Assembly (NCBI RefSeq): GCF_040225985.1
Contig: NZ_JBBPEU010000004.1
Span: 62,001 to 126,000, forward strand
Source of the DNA: Shimia sp040225985
Lineage (GTDB): Bacteria; Pseudomonadota; Alphaproteobacteria; Rhodobacterales; Rhodobacteraceae
Length of the DNA: 64,000 nucleotides
Reading direction: 5' to 3'
Shown here piece after piece: positions 42,484 through 50,321 of the stretch. Under the pieces are notes generated by a model. It made no database searches and was not told the origin of the DNA. It worked only from the letters and a program-made list of their open reading frames with translations. Every line of letters begins with the position of its first letter. Position 1 is the stretch's first letter. Made by a program: the position numbers and the translations under genes.

Positions 42484-42718
42484 ATGAACTCTCCCTGCCG
42501 ATAATTTAGGCGCAGGCCGGGGTAGGTTGTCAAAGGTGGCGTTGGGTCAAGCGCGCTGGGCGTTACGGGATGCGGCATGTCGCCCCGAAATTCGCGGATG
42601 TCGCTGTTGGCTTAGTCCCAAGGGGCGTGGCCTGCCTATGATTCCCGCACCCGTGGCGGGATCATTGCGAGTCGCCCGGGGGGGTAAAGGACTTCAACAC
42701 ATTACAAGGACCGCCACG

Positions 42719-43879
42719 ATGACGCAGCCGAGGACCGATCTGACCAATGTGCGCACCAGTGTCGACAAGGCCAACGGGCTGCCCAATCCGCATTATGTCG
42801 ACCCAGCCGTCTATGAAGAGGAAAAGCATGCGCTTCTGTTTACGCAATGGGCGGGGCTGGCGGTGGCGGCGGACGTGCCCGAGCCGGGCGATGCCAAGCC
42901 GCTGACTTTCCTGGGCCAGCCCTTGCTGCTGATCCGTGACAAGGATGGCGATGTGCGTGTGTTCGACAATATCTGCCGGCACCGCGGCATGATTCTTGTC
43001 GAGGAGCCGCGCAAGATCGAGGGCGCGATCCGCTGCCCCTATCACTCGTGGTGTTATTCCACCAAAGGCAAGTTGGTTTCGACCCCGCATGTGGGCGGAC
43101 CGGGCCAGAACACCCACGACGCCATTGTGCGTGATGATCTTGGCCTGATCGAGGTGCGCAGCCATATCTGGCGCGATGTGGTCTGGATTAATCTGGACGG
43201 GCAGGCACCCGCCTTTGAAGAGGCCATGGCCGACGTGATCGACCGCTGGAAAGAGTTCGAACTGCCACTTTATCACGGGGGCGCGGACAGCCGGTTCGAG
43301 TTGCAGGTCAAGACGAACTGGAAGCTGGCGGTCGAGAATTACTGCGAGAGCTATCACCTGCCGTGGGTGCATCCGGGTCTGAACAGCTATTCCCGACTGG
43401 AAGATCACTACAACATCGAAAGCTATGGCCAGTATTCAGGGCAGGGCACGAACGTGTACCGGCAGCTCAAGAATGAAAACGGCGACACTTTCCCCGATTT
43501 CCCCGAGGTAGGGGCCAAGTGGGGCGAACAGGCCGAGTATATCGCGGTCTATCCCAATGTTCTGTTGGGGGTGCAGCGCGACCATGCCTTTGCCATCATC
43601 CTCGAACCCAAAAGCACCGAGGAAACGGTCGAGCATATCCACCTTTACTATGCGGCCCCGCAGACGGACCAGTCGCTGCGCGCCACCAACACGCAGATGT
43701 GGAAGACGGTGTTCGAGGAAGACATTTTCGTGGTCGAGGGCATGCAGAAAGGACGTCATGTCGCGGGGTTTGACGGGGGCCGGTTCTCGCCCGTGATGGA
43801 CAGCCCGACCCATTGCTTCCACGATTGGGTGGCGGGCAAGGTCCAGAGCTATCGCGAAGGCCGGATCGCGGCGGAATGA
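42719..43879 (+). CDS. Rieske-type ring-hydroxylating oxygenase, alpha subunit
   Basis: A 386-residue oxygenase alpha subunit. The Rieske 2Fe-2S cluster is bound by Cys86-x-His88 and Cys106-x2-His109 (ICRHRG and RCPYHSWCY). The mononuclear iron site uses His213 and His218 in CESYHLPWVHPG plus a later acidic residue. Relatives act on aromatic rings or N-methyl compounds such as glycine betaine; the substrate is unknown, and no reductase is adjacent. ATG 42719 follows AAGGA. A 71-residue gene overlaps its stop. Confidence 0.9.
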   Translation: MTQPRTDLTNVRTSVDKANGLPNPHYVDPAVYEEEKHALLFTQWAGLAVAADVPEPGDAKPLTFLGQPLLLIRDKDGDVRVFDNICRHRGMILVEEPRKIEGAIRCPYHSWCYSTKGKLVSTPHVGGPGQNTHDAIVRDDLGLIEVRSHIWRDVVWINLDGQAPAFEEAMADVIDRWKEFELPLYHGGADSRFELQVKTNWKLAVENYCESYHLPWVHPGLNSYSRLEDHYNIESYGQYSGQGTNVYRQLKNENGDTFPDFPEVGAKWGEQAEYIAVYPNVLLGVQRDHAFAIILEPKSTEETVEHIHLYYAAPQTDQSLRATNTQMWKTVFEEDIFVVEGMQKGRHVAGFDGGRFSPVMDSPTHCFHDWVAGKVQSYREGRIAAE

Positions 43880-44091
43880 ACACCCGACTGGATGCCCGCA
43901 TGATCGCCGCGCACGAGGCCGGGGATCAGGCGGCATTGGTCGCACTATATACCGAGGCTGCAGAGGCGGCGGGTGATGTGGATGCGCATTGTTTCTTTCT
44001 GACCCATGCCTATGTGTTCGCGCTAGAGGCGGGAGCGCCGGAAGCGGCAGAGTTGCACGCGCGCCTCAAAAAGCTGGGGCGGGAAGAGTAA
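43876..44091 (+). CDS. 71-residue helical protein coupled to the Rieske oxygenase
   Basis: The ATG overlaps the oxygenase stop (ATGA). The product is helical and Ala/Glu-rich (LDARMIAAHEAGDQAALVAL, EAAEAAGDVDAHCFFLTHAY), like one or two TPR or SEL1-type helical hairpins. No cofactor residues are seen. Tight coupling implies it acts with the oxygenase, for example as an assembly or small accessory protein. Unknown family. Confidence 0.65.
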   Translation: MNTRLDARMIAAHEAGDQAALVALYTEAAEAAGDVDAHCFFLTHAYVFALEAGAPEAAELHARLKKLGREE

Positions 44092-44108
44092 CCTCTTCCC
44101 GGGTCCGG

Positions 44109-44711
44109 TCAGTTCATGGCGGGCCCTTCGATCACCGCTTTCAGAATCGCCTTGGCGTTGTCGCTGGCCCAATCCGCATCGCCGGTCAGGCGGGCGATTT
44201 CGTTGCCGTTCTTGTCGATCAGGGCGGTGACAGGCAGGCCGAGCACGGCCATGTCGCGCGCGACCGCGCTGTTCGGATCGCGGTGAAGGGGCAGGTTGTC
44301 AACGCCGATCTCTTCAAAGAATTTCTTCATCGCGGGCGGGGCGTTGCGCCCCGTGGCCAGCGTTACGACCTGAAAATCATCGCCGCCAAATTCGCGCTGC
44401 AACTCGGCAAGCATCGGCATTTCCTTGCGGCAGGGCGCGCACCATGTGGCCCAGAAGTTCAATAGCACATACTGGCCCTGATACTCTGCCAGTGACAGGG
44501 TGCTGCCATCCTCGGCCTCGAAGGTCTTTGTGGAAACGGGGCGCAGTTCGGGATGGAAATTCAGCTTCTTCATGTCACCGCCGCGCATCGCGGCCACGGC
44601 GGTAGTATCCACAGACCCGCCAGTCGTGGCAGGGTCGCGCAGGGCAACAAACGCGACAGCTGCAATTGCACAGAGGGCAACGCCCATGTAAACCAGCGCG
44701 GACTTCGACAT
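44109..44711 (-). CDS. TlpA-family membrane-anchored thioredoxin
   Basis: A 200-residue protein with an N-terminal membrane anchor (ALVYMGVALCAIAAVAFVAL) and a thioredoxin fold with the redox site FWATWCAPCRKEMP (Cys91, Cys94). TlpA/ResA-type proteins reduce disulfides in the periplasm, often for cytochrome c or oxidase maturation. I choose ATG 44711 because the upstream ATG at 44720 lies directly against GGAGGGA. It diverges from argH with a 28-base gap. Confidence 0.9.
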   Translation of the reverse strand: MSKSALVYMGVALCAIAAVAFVALRDPATTGGSVDTTAVAAMRGGDMKKLNFHPELRPVSTKTFEAEDGSTLSLAEYQGQYVLLNFWATWCAPCRKEMPMLAELQREFGGDDFQVVTLATGRNAPPAMKKFFEEIGVDNLPLHRDPNSAVARDMAVLGLPVTALIDKNGNEIARLTGDADWASDNAKAILKAVIEGPAMN

Positions 44712-44739
44712 ATTTCTCATTCCCTCCGAAGGGCAGACC

Positions 44740-46131
44740 ATGACCAAAGATACCTCGAACCAGATGTGGGGCGGCCGCTTTGCCGCCGGACCGGACGCGA
44801 TCATGGAGGCGATCAACGCCTCGATCGGGTACGATCAGCGGATGGCAGCCCAGGACATCACCGGCTCTCGGGCCCATGCGGCGATGCTCGCCAAGTCGGG
44901 CATCATCACAGATAGCGACGCCGAGGCCATTCGGGAAGGGCTGCTCACCGTCTTGTCAGAGATTGAAACGGGAAATTTCGCCTTCTCGACCGCGCTTGAA
45001 GACATTCACATGAATGTCGAAGCGCGCCTGAAAGAGATCATCGGCGAACCGGCGGGGCGTCTGCACACAGGTCGCAGCCGCAATGACCAGGTGGCAACCG
45101 ATTTCAAACTCTGGGTGCGTGACCAGATCGACGCCGCCATTTCGGGGATCGAGGCGCTGATCCGTGCGCTTCTGGCGCAGGCCGAGGCGGGGGCCGAGTG
45201 GGTCATGCCGGGCTTTACCCACCTTCAGACCGCCCAGCCGGTGACATGGGGCCACCACATGATGGCTTATGTCGAGATGTTTGCCCGCGACAAAAGCCGA
45301 TTTGAGGACGCCCGTCGCCGGATGAATGAGTCGCCTTTGGGTGCCGCCGCGCTGGCCGGCACGTCGTTCCCGATTGACCGCCATATGACGGCAGAGGCGC
45401 TGGGTTTTGACCGCCCCGCCGCGAATTCGCTGGATGCGGTGTCGGATCGGGATTTCGCGCTGGAGTTCCTCGCCGCGTCGTCGATCTGTGCCATGCACCT
45501 GTCGCGCTTTGCCGAAGAACTTGTGATCTGGTCCTCGGCGCAGTTCCGGTTTGTGACGCTTTCGGATCGGTTCTCGACCGGGTCCAGCATCATGCCGCAG
45601 AAAAAGAACCCTGATGCGGCCGAGTTGATCCGCGCCAAGATCGGGCGGATTTTCGGGGCCAACACCGCGCTGCTGATGGTGATGAAGGGCCTGCCGCTGG
45701 CCTATTCCAAGGACATGCAAGAAGACAAGGAACAGGTCTTTGACGCCGCTGACAACCTGATGCTGGCGCTGGCGGCGATGGAAGGCATGGTCAAGGACAT
45801 GAGCGCCAACCGCGACAGTCTTGAGGCGGCGGCGGGCAGCGGGTTCTCGACTGCGACCGATCTGGCCGACTGGTTGGTGCGGGCGCTGAACATGCCGTTC
45901 CGCGATGCACATCATGTCACCGGATCTCTGGTGGCCATGGCCGAGTCGCGGGGATGTGATTTGCCGGATCTTACGCTGGAAGATATGCAAACGGTACATG
46001 ACGCCATCACGGCGGATGTGTTTGATGTGCTAGGCGTCCATAACTCGGTCGCCTCGCGCGTGTCGTATGGCGGGACTGCGCCCGTGCGTGTGCGCGAGCA
46101 GGTTGCCCGCTGGAAAGAGGTTCTGGGATGA
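44740..46131 (+). CDS. argH: Argininosuccinate lyase
   Basis: Last step of arginine synthesis: argininosuccinate to arginine and fumarate. The 463-residue fumarase-superfamily protein has the signature GSSIMPQKKNPD (about 281-292), LHTGRSRNDQVATD near 105-118, and FTHLQTAQPVTWGHH with the acid/base His region. It starts after GAAGGGCAGACC. Its stop overlaps the first of four small lipoprotein genes; a terminator closes the cluster at 46.97 kb, so argH and the lipoproteins are probably one operon. Confidence 0.96.
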   Translation: MTKDTSNQMWGGRFAAGPDAIMEAINASIGYDQRMAAQDITGSRAHAAMLAKSGIITDSDAEAIREGLLTVLSEIETGNFAFSTALEDIHMNVEARLKEIIGEPAGRLHTGRSRNDQVATDFKLWVRDQIDAAISGIEALIRALLAQAEAGAEWVMPGFTHLQTAQPVTWGHHMMAYVEMFARDKSRFEDARRRMNESPLGAAALAGTSFPIDRHMTAEALGFDRPAANSLDAVSDRDFALEFLAASSICAMHLSRFAEELVIWSSAQFRFVTLSDRFSTGSSIMPQKKNPDAAELIRAKIGRIFGANTALLMVMKGLPLAYSKDMQEDKEQVFDAADNLMLALAAMEGMVKDMSANRDSLEAAAGSGFSTATDLADWLVRALNMPFRDAHHVTGSLVAMAESRGCDLPDLTLEDMQTVHDAITADVFDVLGVHNSVASRVSYGGTAPVRVREQVARWKEVLG

Positions 46132-46322
46132 AACGTCTTCTGTTGCTTGGCAGTGTCGTCGCCCTGACCGGGTGCGATCCGGCCGCCGGCAGCAGAGCGA
46201 ACGCTACCGTTTCGCCCAACATACCCCCTGCGCCGACCGGCACAGGAGTCAGTGTCAGCGGGTCCGCCCGCGTGGGCGTGACCTATTCCAGCGATACCGG
46301 CACCCGCGTTGTCTCGCCCTGA
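46128..46322 (+). CDS. Small lipoprotein 1 of the argH cluster
   Basis: A 64-residue protein with a lipoprotein signal (LLLLGSVVALTGC, lipidation at Cys16), then a Gly/Ser/Thr/Val-rich mature part (GVSVSGSARVGVTYS) that could form short beta strands. ATGA overlap with argH. A short lipoprotein right after argH is a common Rhodobacteraceae arrangement. The role is unknown. Confidence 0.75.
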   Translation: MKRLLLLGSVVALTGCDPAAGSRANATVSPNIPPAPTGTGVSVSGSARVGVTYSSDTGTRVVSP

Positions 46323-46365
46323 GACACCCCTATATCAAGCATGACGTTCCAGGAAAGGATCGGAC

Positions 46366-46503
46366 ATGAAGAAGGTTTTGATCGTGGTGAGCGCCCTTGC
46401 CCTTCTGGCAGGATGTGATCCGAACGCCCCGACCTATGGGGGCACCTATTATGCGCCTGCCCACAGCTGTAGTGGCGGCGCCGATTGTGGAGGAAGACGG
46501 TAA
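46366..46503 (+). CDS. Small lipoprotein 2 of the argH cluster
   Basis: A 45-residue protein, MKKVLIVVSALALLAGC then DPNAPTYGGTYYAPAHSC and a tail with SGGADCGGRR. The lipid Cys is at 17. Two more Cys in the tail (CSGGADCGG) could bond with each other or bind metal. The start follows AGGAAAGGATCGGAC. Its stop overlaps the next gene (TAATG). It is paralogous at its C-terminus to lipoprotein 3. Confidence 0.75.
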   Translation: MKKVLIVVSALALLAGCDPNAPTYGGTYYAPAHSCSGGADCGGRR

Positions 46504-46649
46504 TGCGCTGGATGTTCCTGGCTGCAAGCATGGCGGTTCTGGCGGCCTGCCAAAGCACGACCAACAATGACTGGGAGAACCCCAATCGCCCCGGCTATAG
46601 CAATAGCGGCATGTGCATGGGCGGCGCCAATTGCGGCTGGGGTCGTTGA
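46503..46649 (+). CDS. Small lipoprotein 3 of the argH cluster
   Basis: A 48-residue protein, MRWMFLAASMAVLAAC with lipidation at Cys16, then an Asn-rich spacer (STTNNDWENPNRPGYSNSG) and the tail CMGGANCGWGR. The tail matches lipoprotein 2 as C-x-GGA-(D/N)-CG. It is coupled to lipoprotein 2 by a one-base overlap. No function is recognised. Confidence 0.75.
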   Translation: MRWMFLAASMAVLAACQSTTNNDWENPNRPGYSNSGMCMGGANCGWGR

Positions 46650-46721
46650 GCGACCGGAACAGGGTTTGCTGGGCAGACGGGATCGGTTAGGCTGATCCCA
46701 GTAATCACGGAGTGAGTCCCC

Positions 46722-46919
46722 ATGCGTATTCTGAGTGCCCTGATCCTGACCGCCCTGATCGCCGGATGCGGCGCGGACGGAGAACCCTGGGCGCCTTCGA
46801 TGAACGCCAATATCGGCATTTCGAGCGGCGGGGTGTACACCTCGGCCAATGTCGGGGTCAGTAAGGGGCCCGTGTCGATCTCGGTCGGTCGGGGCTGCAG
46901 CACCCACGGCTGTTGGTAA
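46722..46919 (+). CDS. Small lipoprotein 4 of the argH cluster
   Basis: A 65-residue protein with signal LSALILTALIAGC (Cys16), a Gly/Ser/Val-rich beta-like middle (NANIGISSGGVYTSANVGVS) and a Cys-bearing tail GRGCSTHGCW. It combines the middle type of lipoprotein 1 with the two-Cys tail type of lipoproteins 2 and 3. A strong terminator begins 23 bases later. The role is unknown. Confidence 0.75.
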   Translation: MRILSALILTALIAGCGADGEPWAPSMNANIGISSGGVYTSANVGVSKGPVSISVGRGCSTHGCW

Positions 46920-46941
46920 GGCCAAAGGGTATGTTGGACCG

Positions 46942-46968
46942 AGAGGCGCGGCGAGCGCCTCTTTTTTT
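46942..46968 (+). terminator. Rho-independent terminator closing the argH-lipoprotein cluster
   Basis: AGAGGCGC, loop GGCGA, GCGCCTCT followed by a run of seven T (46962-46968). Perfect eight-base stem. Confidence 0.92.
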
Positions 46969-47048
46969 ATGCGCGGGGCCTGCTAGATGTCGTCAATACA
47001 GGCGCGGTGCTGTTCAGGGCACCCGCGATGGGAACGGAAAGGACGGGC

Positions 47049-47366
47049 ATGTCGGTCTTGCGCATGATTTATCTGGGGCTTGCCATTTGGGGTGCCATTC
47101 ACCCGATGAGTTACTTTTTGCCGTGGATCTTTGAAAACGGCCTCGACCTTGGCGGGCTGGTCGCCGAGTGGAAGGTCAGCGGGCCGGTCACGGGGCTTTA
47201 TTGGGATCTGGTGATTGCGGCGATTGCCCTGACCGTGTGGATCGTGGCCGAGGTCGCGGTGCGACGGAACTGGAGCGCGCTGATCGCCATTCCGGCCACG
47301 TTCTGCATCGGCGTCAGTTGTGGCTTGCCGTTGTACCTGTTCCTGCGCAGTCGTCCGGTTGACTAA
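47049..47366 (+). CDS. DUF2834 family membrane protein
   Basis: A 105-residue inner-membrane protein with three helices (MIYLGLAIWGAIHPMSYFLPW, LYWDLVIAAIALTVWIVAEV, LIAIPATFCIGVSCGLPLYLFL). The pattern of a WGAxxP first helix and FFxxD-like second helix fits DUF2834. I choose ATG 47049 after AAAGGACGGGC; a TTG/ATG further up would add a region with no support. The role is unknown. Confidence 0.8.
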   Translation: MSVLRMIYLGLAIWGAIHPMSYFLPWIFENGLDLGGLVAEWKVSGPVTGLYWDLVIAAIALTVWIVAEVAVRRNWSALIAIPATFCIGVSCGLPLYLFLRSRPVD

Positions 47367-47367
47367 A

Positions 47368-47391
47368 CGTGGCGGCCCGCAAGCCGCCACG
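47368..47391 (+). terminator. Hairpin after the DUF2834 gene
   Basis: CGTGGCGGC, loop CCGCAA, GCCGCCACG: a perfect nine-base stem immediately after the stop. No T tract follows; it may be a bidirectional structure for two convergent genes. Confidence 0.5.
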
Positions 47392-47412
47392 AAGTATCTT
47401 TGACATTGTGGA

Positions 47413-47790
47413 TCAGCCCACAACGGGATGACCCTTGTCGCGCATACATTGCACGACAATGGCCTTGAGGCTGTCGCGCAAGTCCTTTTCCGCGGCCAAA
47501 CCGCCGCCGATCATGCCTGCGAGGGCACCTGCGGCCAAACCTTCAGCGTTGCTGACCCCGTCATCGGCAAGACCAACCACCGCCCCAAGCACCGCGCCCT
47601 TGGCCAGTGTTGTGCGGGTGTCGGGCGACATCACGGGCTGGCTTTGGGCAAGGTTTTGGCAAGATTGCAGGTCGCTGTCATAGGTCGGGCCAGATTTGCC
47701 GCTGACAATTGGGTGATGAGAGGCACCGGTGCCGCTGCAGGCGGACAGGGCCAGCATCAGGGCGGGCAAGAGACAGGCAATACGTTTCAT
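47413..47790 (-). CDS. Glycine-zipper lipoprotein
   Basis: A 125-residue lipoprotein (signal LLPALMLALSAC, Cys18). The mature part has a glycine-zipper region (AKGAVLGAVVGLADDG and GALAGMIGGGLAAE) that can pack against membranes, and two further Cys (LQSCQNLAQ, VVQCMRDKGH) that may form a disulfide. Related proteins are outer-membrane-associated and of unknown role. It is on the minus strand downstream of the four-helix membrane protein gene. Confidence 0.8.
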   Translation of the reverse strand: MKRIACLLPALMLALSACSGTGASHHPIVSGKSGPTYDSDLQSCQNLAQSQPVMSPDTRTTLAKGAVLGAVVGLADDGVSNAEGLAAGALAGMIGGGLAAEKDLRDSLKAIVVQCMRDKGHPVVG

Positions 47791-47817
47791 CGGGAAAACT
47801 CCTTTGGGCAGGCCGGG

Positions 47818-48210
47818 TCAAAAATGGCCAAGCGCGGCATGGGACAGGTGGATGACATAGGCCGCCAGCATGGCGACAAGGATTTCAATCAGGCCAAGGG
47901 TCAGCGGGATCGGATCGGGGGACACGGGGAACACGTGCCCGAGGTCGAGAAAAATCACGAAAATATAGCCCCAGCCCACCGTGATCGCCGCCCAGGCCGC
48001 CGGTTTACGGTGCCGGCGCAGCCCGATCGCCGCCAGGATGGCGACAAGGGCCAATCCGATCAGGAAGGCGTTGAAGCCCCAGAACACGGCCCCCCCAAGC
48101 CCGCTGAAATCACGCGTTTCGATGGGGCCACCGGGCACCAGCGTGGCAAAGCTGACCACAAGTACGAACAGCAGATCTCCGGCTGTTTTCATCTGTTTTG
48201 AAGAGGTCAT
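47818..48210 (-). CDS. Four-helix membrane protein under TetR control
   Basis: A 130-residue membrane protein with about four helices (DLLFVLVVSFATLVPGG, GAVFWGFNAFLIGLALVAILAA, AAWAAITVGWGYIFVIFLDL, LTLGLIEILVAMLAAYVIHL). I choose ATG 48210, which has GAGAG eight bases upstream; ATGs at 48225 and 48246 would place the operator inside the coding region. It is divergent from tetR across two ATGAC-N6-GTCAT palindromes and is the likely regulated target. Family not recognised. Confidence 0.7.
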   Translation of the reverse strand: MTSSKQMKTAGDLLFVLVVSFATLVPGGPIETRDFSGLGGAVFWGFNAFLIGLALVAILAAIGLRRHRKPAAWAAITVGWGYIFVIFLDLGHVFPVSPDPIPLTLGLIEILVAMLAAYVIHLSHAALGHF

Positions 48211-48230
48211 TTTGAAGTCTCTCATTTTTA

Positions 48231-48246
48231 ATGACTGATGGGTCAT
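48231..48246. promoter_or_regulatory. TetR operator, copy 1
   Basis: ATGAC-N6-GTCAT, extended to AATGAC/GTCATT arms. Same core as copy 2, with a 35-bp offset between starts. Adjacent to the membrane-protein start. Confidence 0.6.
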
Positions 48247-48265
48247 TTATCTGGGGTGATTTTTA

Positions 48266-48281
48266 ATGACCGTCAAGTCAT
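48266..48281. promoter_or_regulatory. TetR operator, copy 2
   Basis: ATGAC-N6-GTCAT with identical five-base arms, and the preceding TTTTTA context also shared with copy 1. It lies 57 bases upstream of the tetR start, where the tetR promoter should be. Confidence 0.6.
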
Positions 48282-48337
48282 AAAAAAATTGATCATTACT
48301 AACCGTCGGGATATGCAGGTCAAAATGGAGGTTTCAG

Positions 48338-48940
48338 ATGCCCAAAATCGTAGATCGTGCGGCGATGAAGGCGCGAATCATCGAGGCGGCGATGACGGCG
48401 TTCCAGCGCCACGGATACGTGTCGGCCAAGATGACCGACATCGCCGAAGAGGCCGGGTTGGCCAAGGGCACGCTGTATCTCTATTTCAAACGCAAAGAGG
48501 ATCTGACCCGTGCCCTTGTTGACGCATTCTTCGCGCATTGGGAGGCGGCGCTGTCCGAGATGCCCGCGCCCGAAAAGGTGGAAGATTTTGCCGCGCAGTT
48601 GAGATACTCATCCCTGCCTGACGGGCAGAGCCAGCGCGAGGTGCGGATGTTTTTCGAAATCCTCGGTTCCAGCACCGGATCGGAAGACTTGCTGATCGCG
48701 GTTGCGCAGTTTCAGGATCGGCTGGGGCGGTTCTATGCAGAAAAGTTGGATGCGCTGGCCGAAAAGGGCAAGTTGCGCGCGGGGCTGGACACCGCGGCGA
48801 CAGGGCGCGCCCTTGCGGCGATGTTTGACGGGTTGGTGCTGCATCGGTCCTTGTTCCTGACAGACAGTGCGCGCTACGTGGTCATAGTGGATCAGGCGAT
48901 CGGGGCGATCCTGTCGGGAATACTGGCAGAAGCGGTCTAA
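48338..48940 (+). CDS. TetR/AcrR family transcriptional regulator
   Basis: A 200-residue regulator with the N-terminal TetR helix-turn-helix (RIIEAAMTAFQRHGYVSAKM, DIAEEAGLAKGTLYLYFKRK) and a helical ligand domain. It starts after GGAGGTTTCAG. Divergent from the four-helix membrane protein with two matching palindromes between, so it probably represses itself and that gene. The ligand is unknown. lysA follows 88 bases downstream in the same direction. Confidence 0.93.
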   Translation: MPKIVDRAAMKARIIEAAMTAFQRHGYVSAKMTDIAEEAGLAKGTLYLYFKRKEDLTRALVDAFFAHWEAALSEMPAPEKVEDFAAQLRYSSLPDGQSQREVRMFFEILGSSTGSEDLLIAVAQFQDRLGRFYAEKLDALAEKGKLRAGLDTAATGRALAAMFDGLVLHRSLFLTDSARYVVIVDQAIGAILSGILAEAV

Positions 48941-49028
48941 TTTTCCACCCTACGACCTGTCGGCGATTGAACGCGGGGCGCGGGCTGGATATGACGGGCG
49001 CGGAGAGCTGACAGGAAGGGAGCTGGCC

Positions 49029-50294
49029 ATGGACCATTTTCTTTATCGCGAGGGGCAGTTGTTTGCCGAGGACGTGCCCGTGGCCGAGATCGCGGCAGAG
49101 GTCGGCACGCCGTTCTATTGCTATTCCACCGCCACGCTGGAACGTCACTTCCGGCTGTTCGACGAGGCGCTGGACGGGATGGACCATCTTGTCTGTTATG
49201 CCATGAAGGCGGCTAGCAATCAGGCCATTCTCAAGACACTGGCGGCGCTGGGCGCGGGCATGGATGTGGTGTCGGGCGGTGAATATGCACGGGCTATCGC
49301 TGCAGGTGTGCCGGGGAACCGCATCGTGTTTTCCGGGGTGGGCAAAACCGCCGATGAAATTCGCACGGCCCTGACCGGCGGTATTCGCCAGTTCAACGTG
49401 GAATCCGAGCCGGAAATGGCCGTGATCGACGCGGTTGCGCAGGAATTGGGCGTGGTGGCCCCGATTACCGTGCGGGTGAACCCCGATGTGGATGCCAAGA
49501 CCCATGCCAAAATCGCCACTGGCAAATCCGAGAACAAGTTCGGCATTCCAATCAGCCGTGCCAAAGAGGTCTATGCCCACGCCGCCAGCCTGCCGGGCCT
49601 GAAGGTGATCGGGATAGACGTGCATATCGGCAGCCAGTTGACTGAGCTTGAACCGTTCCGTCTGGCCTATGAAAAGGTCGCTGCCCTGACCGAAGAGTTG
49701 CGCGCCGACGGGCACGAGATTTCGCGGCTTGATCTGGGGGGCGGTCTTGGCATCCCCTACACGCGCTCGAACGAGGCCCCGCCGTTGCCGATGGAATATG
49801 GCCAATTGATCAAGGACACGCTGGGTCATCTGGGCTGCGAGATCGAGATCGAACCCGGTCGCCTGATCGCCGGGAATGCGGGTATCATGGTCAGCAAGGT
49901 GATCTATGTGAAACAGGGCGAAGACCGCGAATTCATGATCGTGGACGGTGCGATGAATGACCTGATCCGTCCCGCCATGTACGAGGCGCATCACGACATT
50001 GTCGCGGTAGTCGAACCCGAGGCCGGTGTCGAAAAAGCCCGCTATGATATCGTAGGACCAGTCTGTGAAACCGGTGACACATTTGCCAAATCCCGCGATA
50101 TGGAACCCGTGAAAGCGGGCGATTTGATCGCATTCCGCAGTGCCGGGGCCTATGGCGCGGTGATGGCCAGCGAATACAATTCGCGCCCTCTGATCCCAGA
50201 GGTTCTGGTGAAAGGGGATCAATTCGCGGTTATCCGCCGACGTCCGACCTTGGACGAAATGATAAACCGAGATACCATTCCTGAATGGCTGTAG
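49029..50294 (+). CDS. lysA: Diaminopimelate decarboxylase
   Basis: Converts meso-diaminopimelate to lysine. The 421-residue fold-type III PLP enzyme has the Schiff-base Lys60 in YAMKAASN, HIGSQ, the phosphate-binding LGGGLGIPY, EPGRLIAGNAG, and GPVCETGD with the catalytic Cys. It starts after GAAGGGAGCTGGCC. The DUF4175-type gene follows 27 bases later. Confidence 0.96.
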   Translation: MDHFLYREGQLFAEDVPVAEIAAEVGTPFYCYSTATLERHFRLFDEALDGMDHLVCYAMKAASNQAILKTLAALGAGMDVVSGGEYARAIAAGVPGNRIVFSGVGKTADEIRTALTGGIRQFNVESEPEMAVIDAVAQELGVVAPITVRVNPDVDAKTHAKIATGKSENKFGIPISRAKEVYAHAASLPGLKVIGIDVHIGSQLTELEPFRLAYEKVAALTEELRADGHEISRLDLGGGLGIPYTRSNEAPPLPMEYGQLIKDTLGHLGCEIEIEPGRLIAGNAGIMVSKVIYVKQGEDREFMIVDGAMNDLIRPAMYEAHHDIVAVVEPEAGVEKARYDIVGPVCETGDTFAKSRDMEPVKAGDLIAFRSAGAYGAVMASEYNSRPLIPEVLVKGDQFAVIRRRPTLDEMINRDTIPEWL

Positions 50295-50321
50295 GGCAAT
50301 CCCGCCCTGCGCCCTTGGGAT

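Noticed and set aside
46366..46649. Treating lipoproteins 2 and 3 as chance open frames
   Set aside because: Both have ribosome-site or coupled starts, textbook lipoprotein signals and matching Cys tails, which chance frames would not share.
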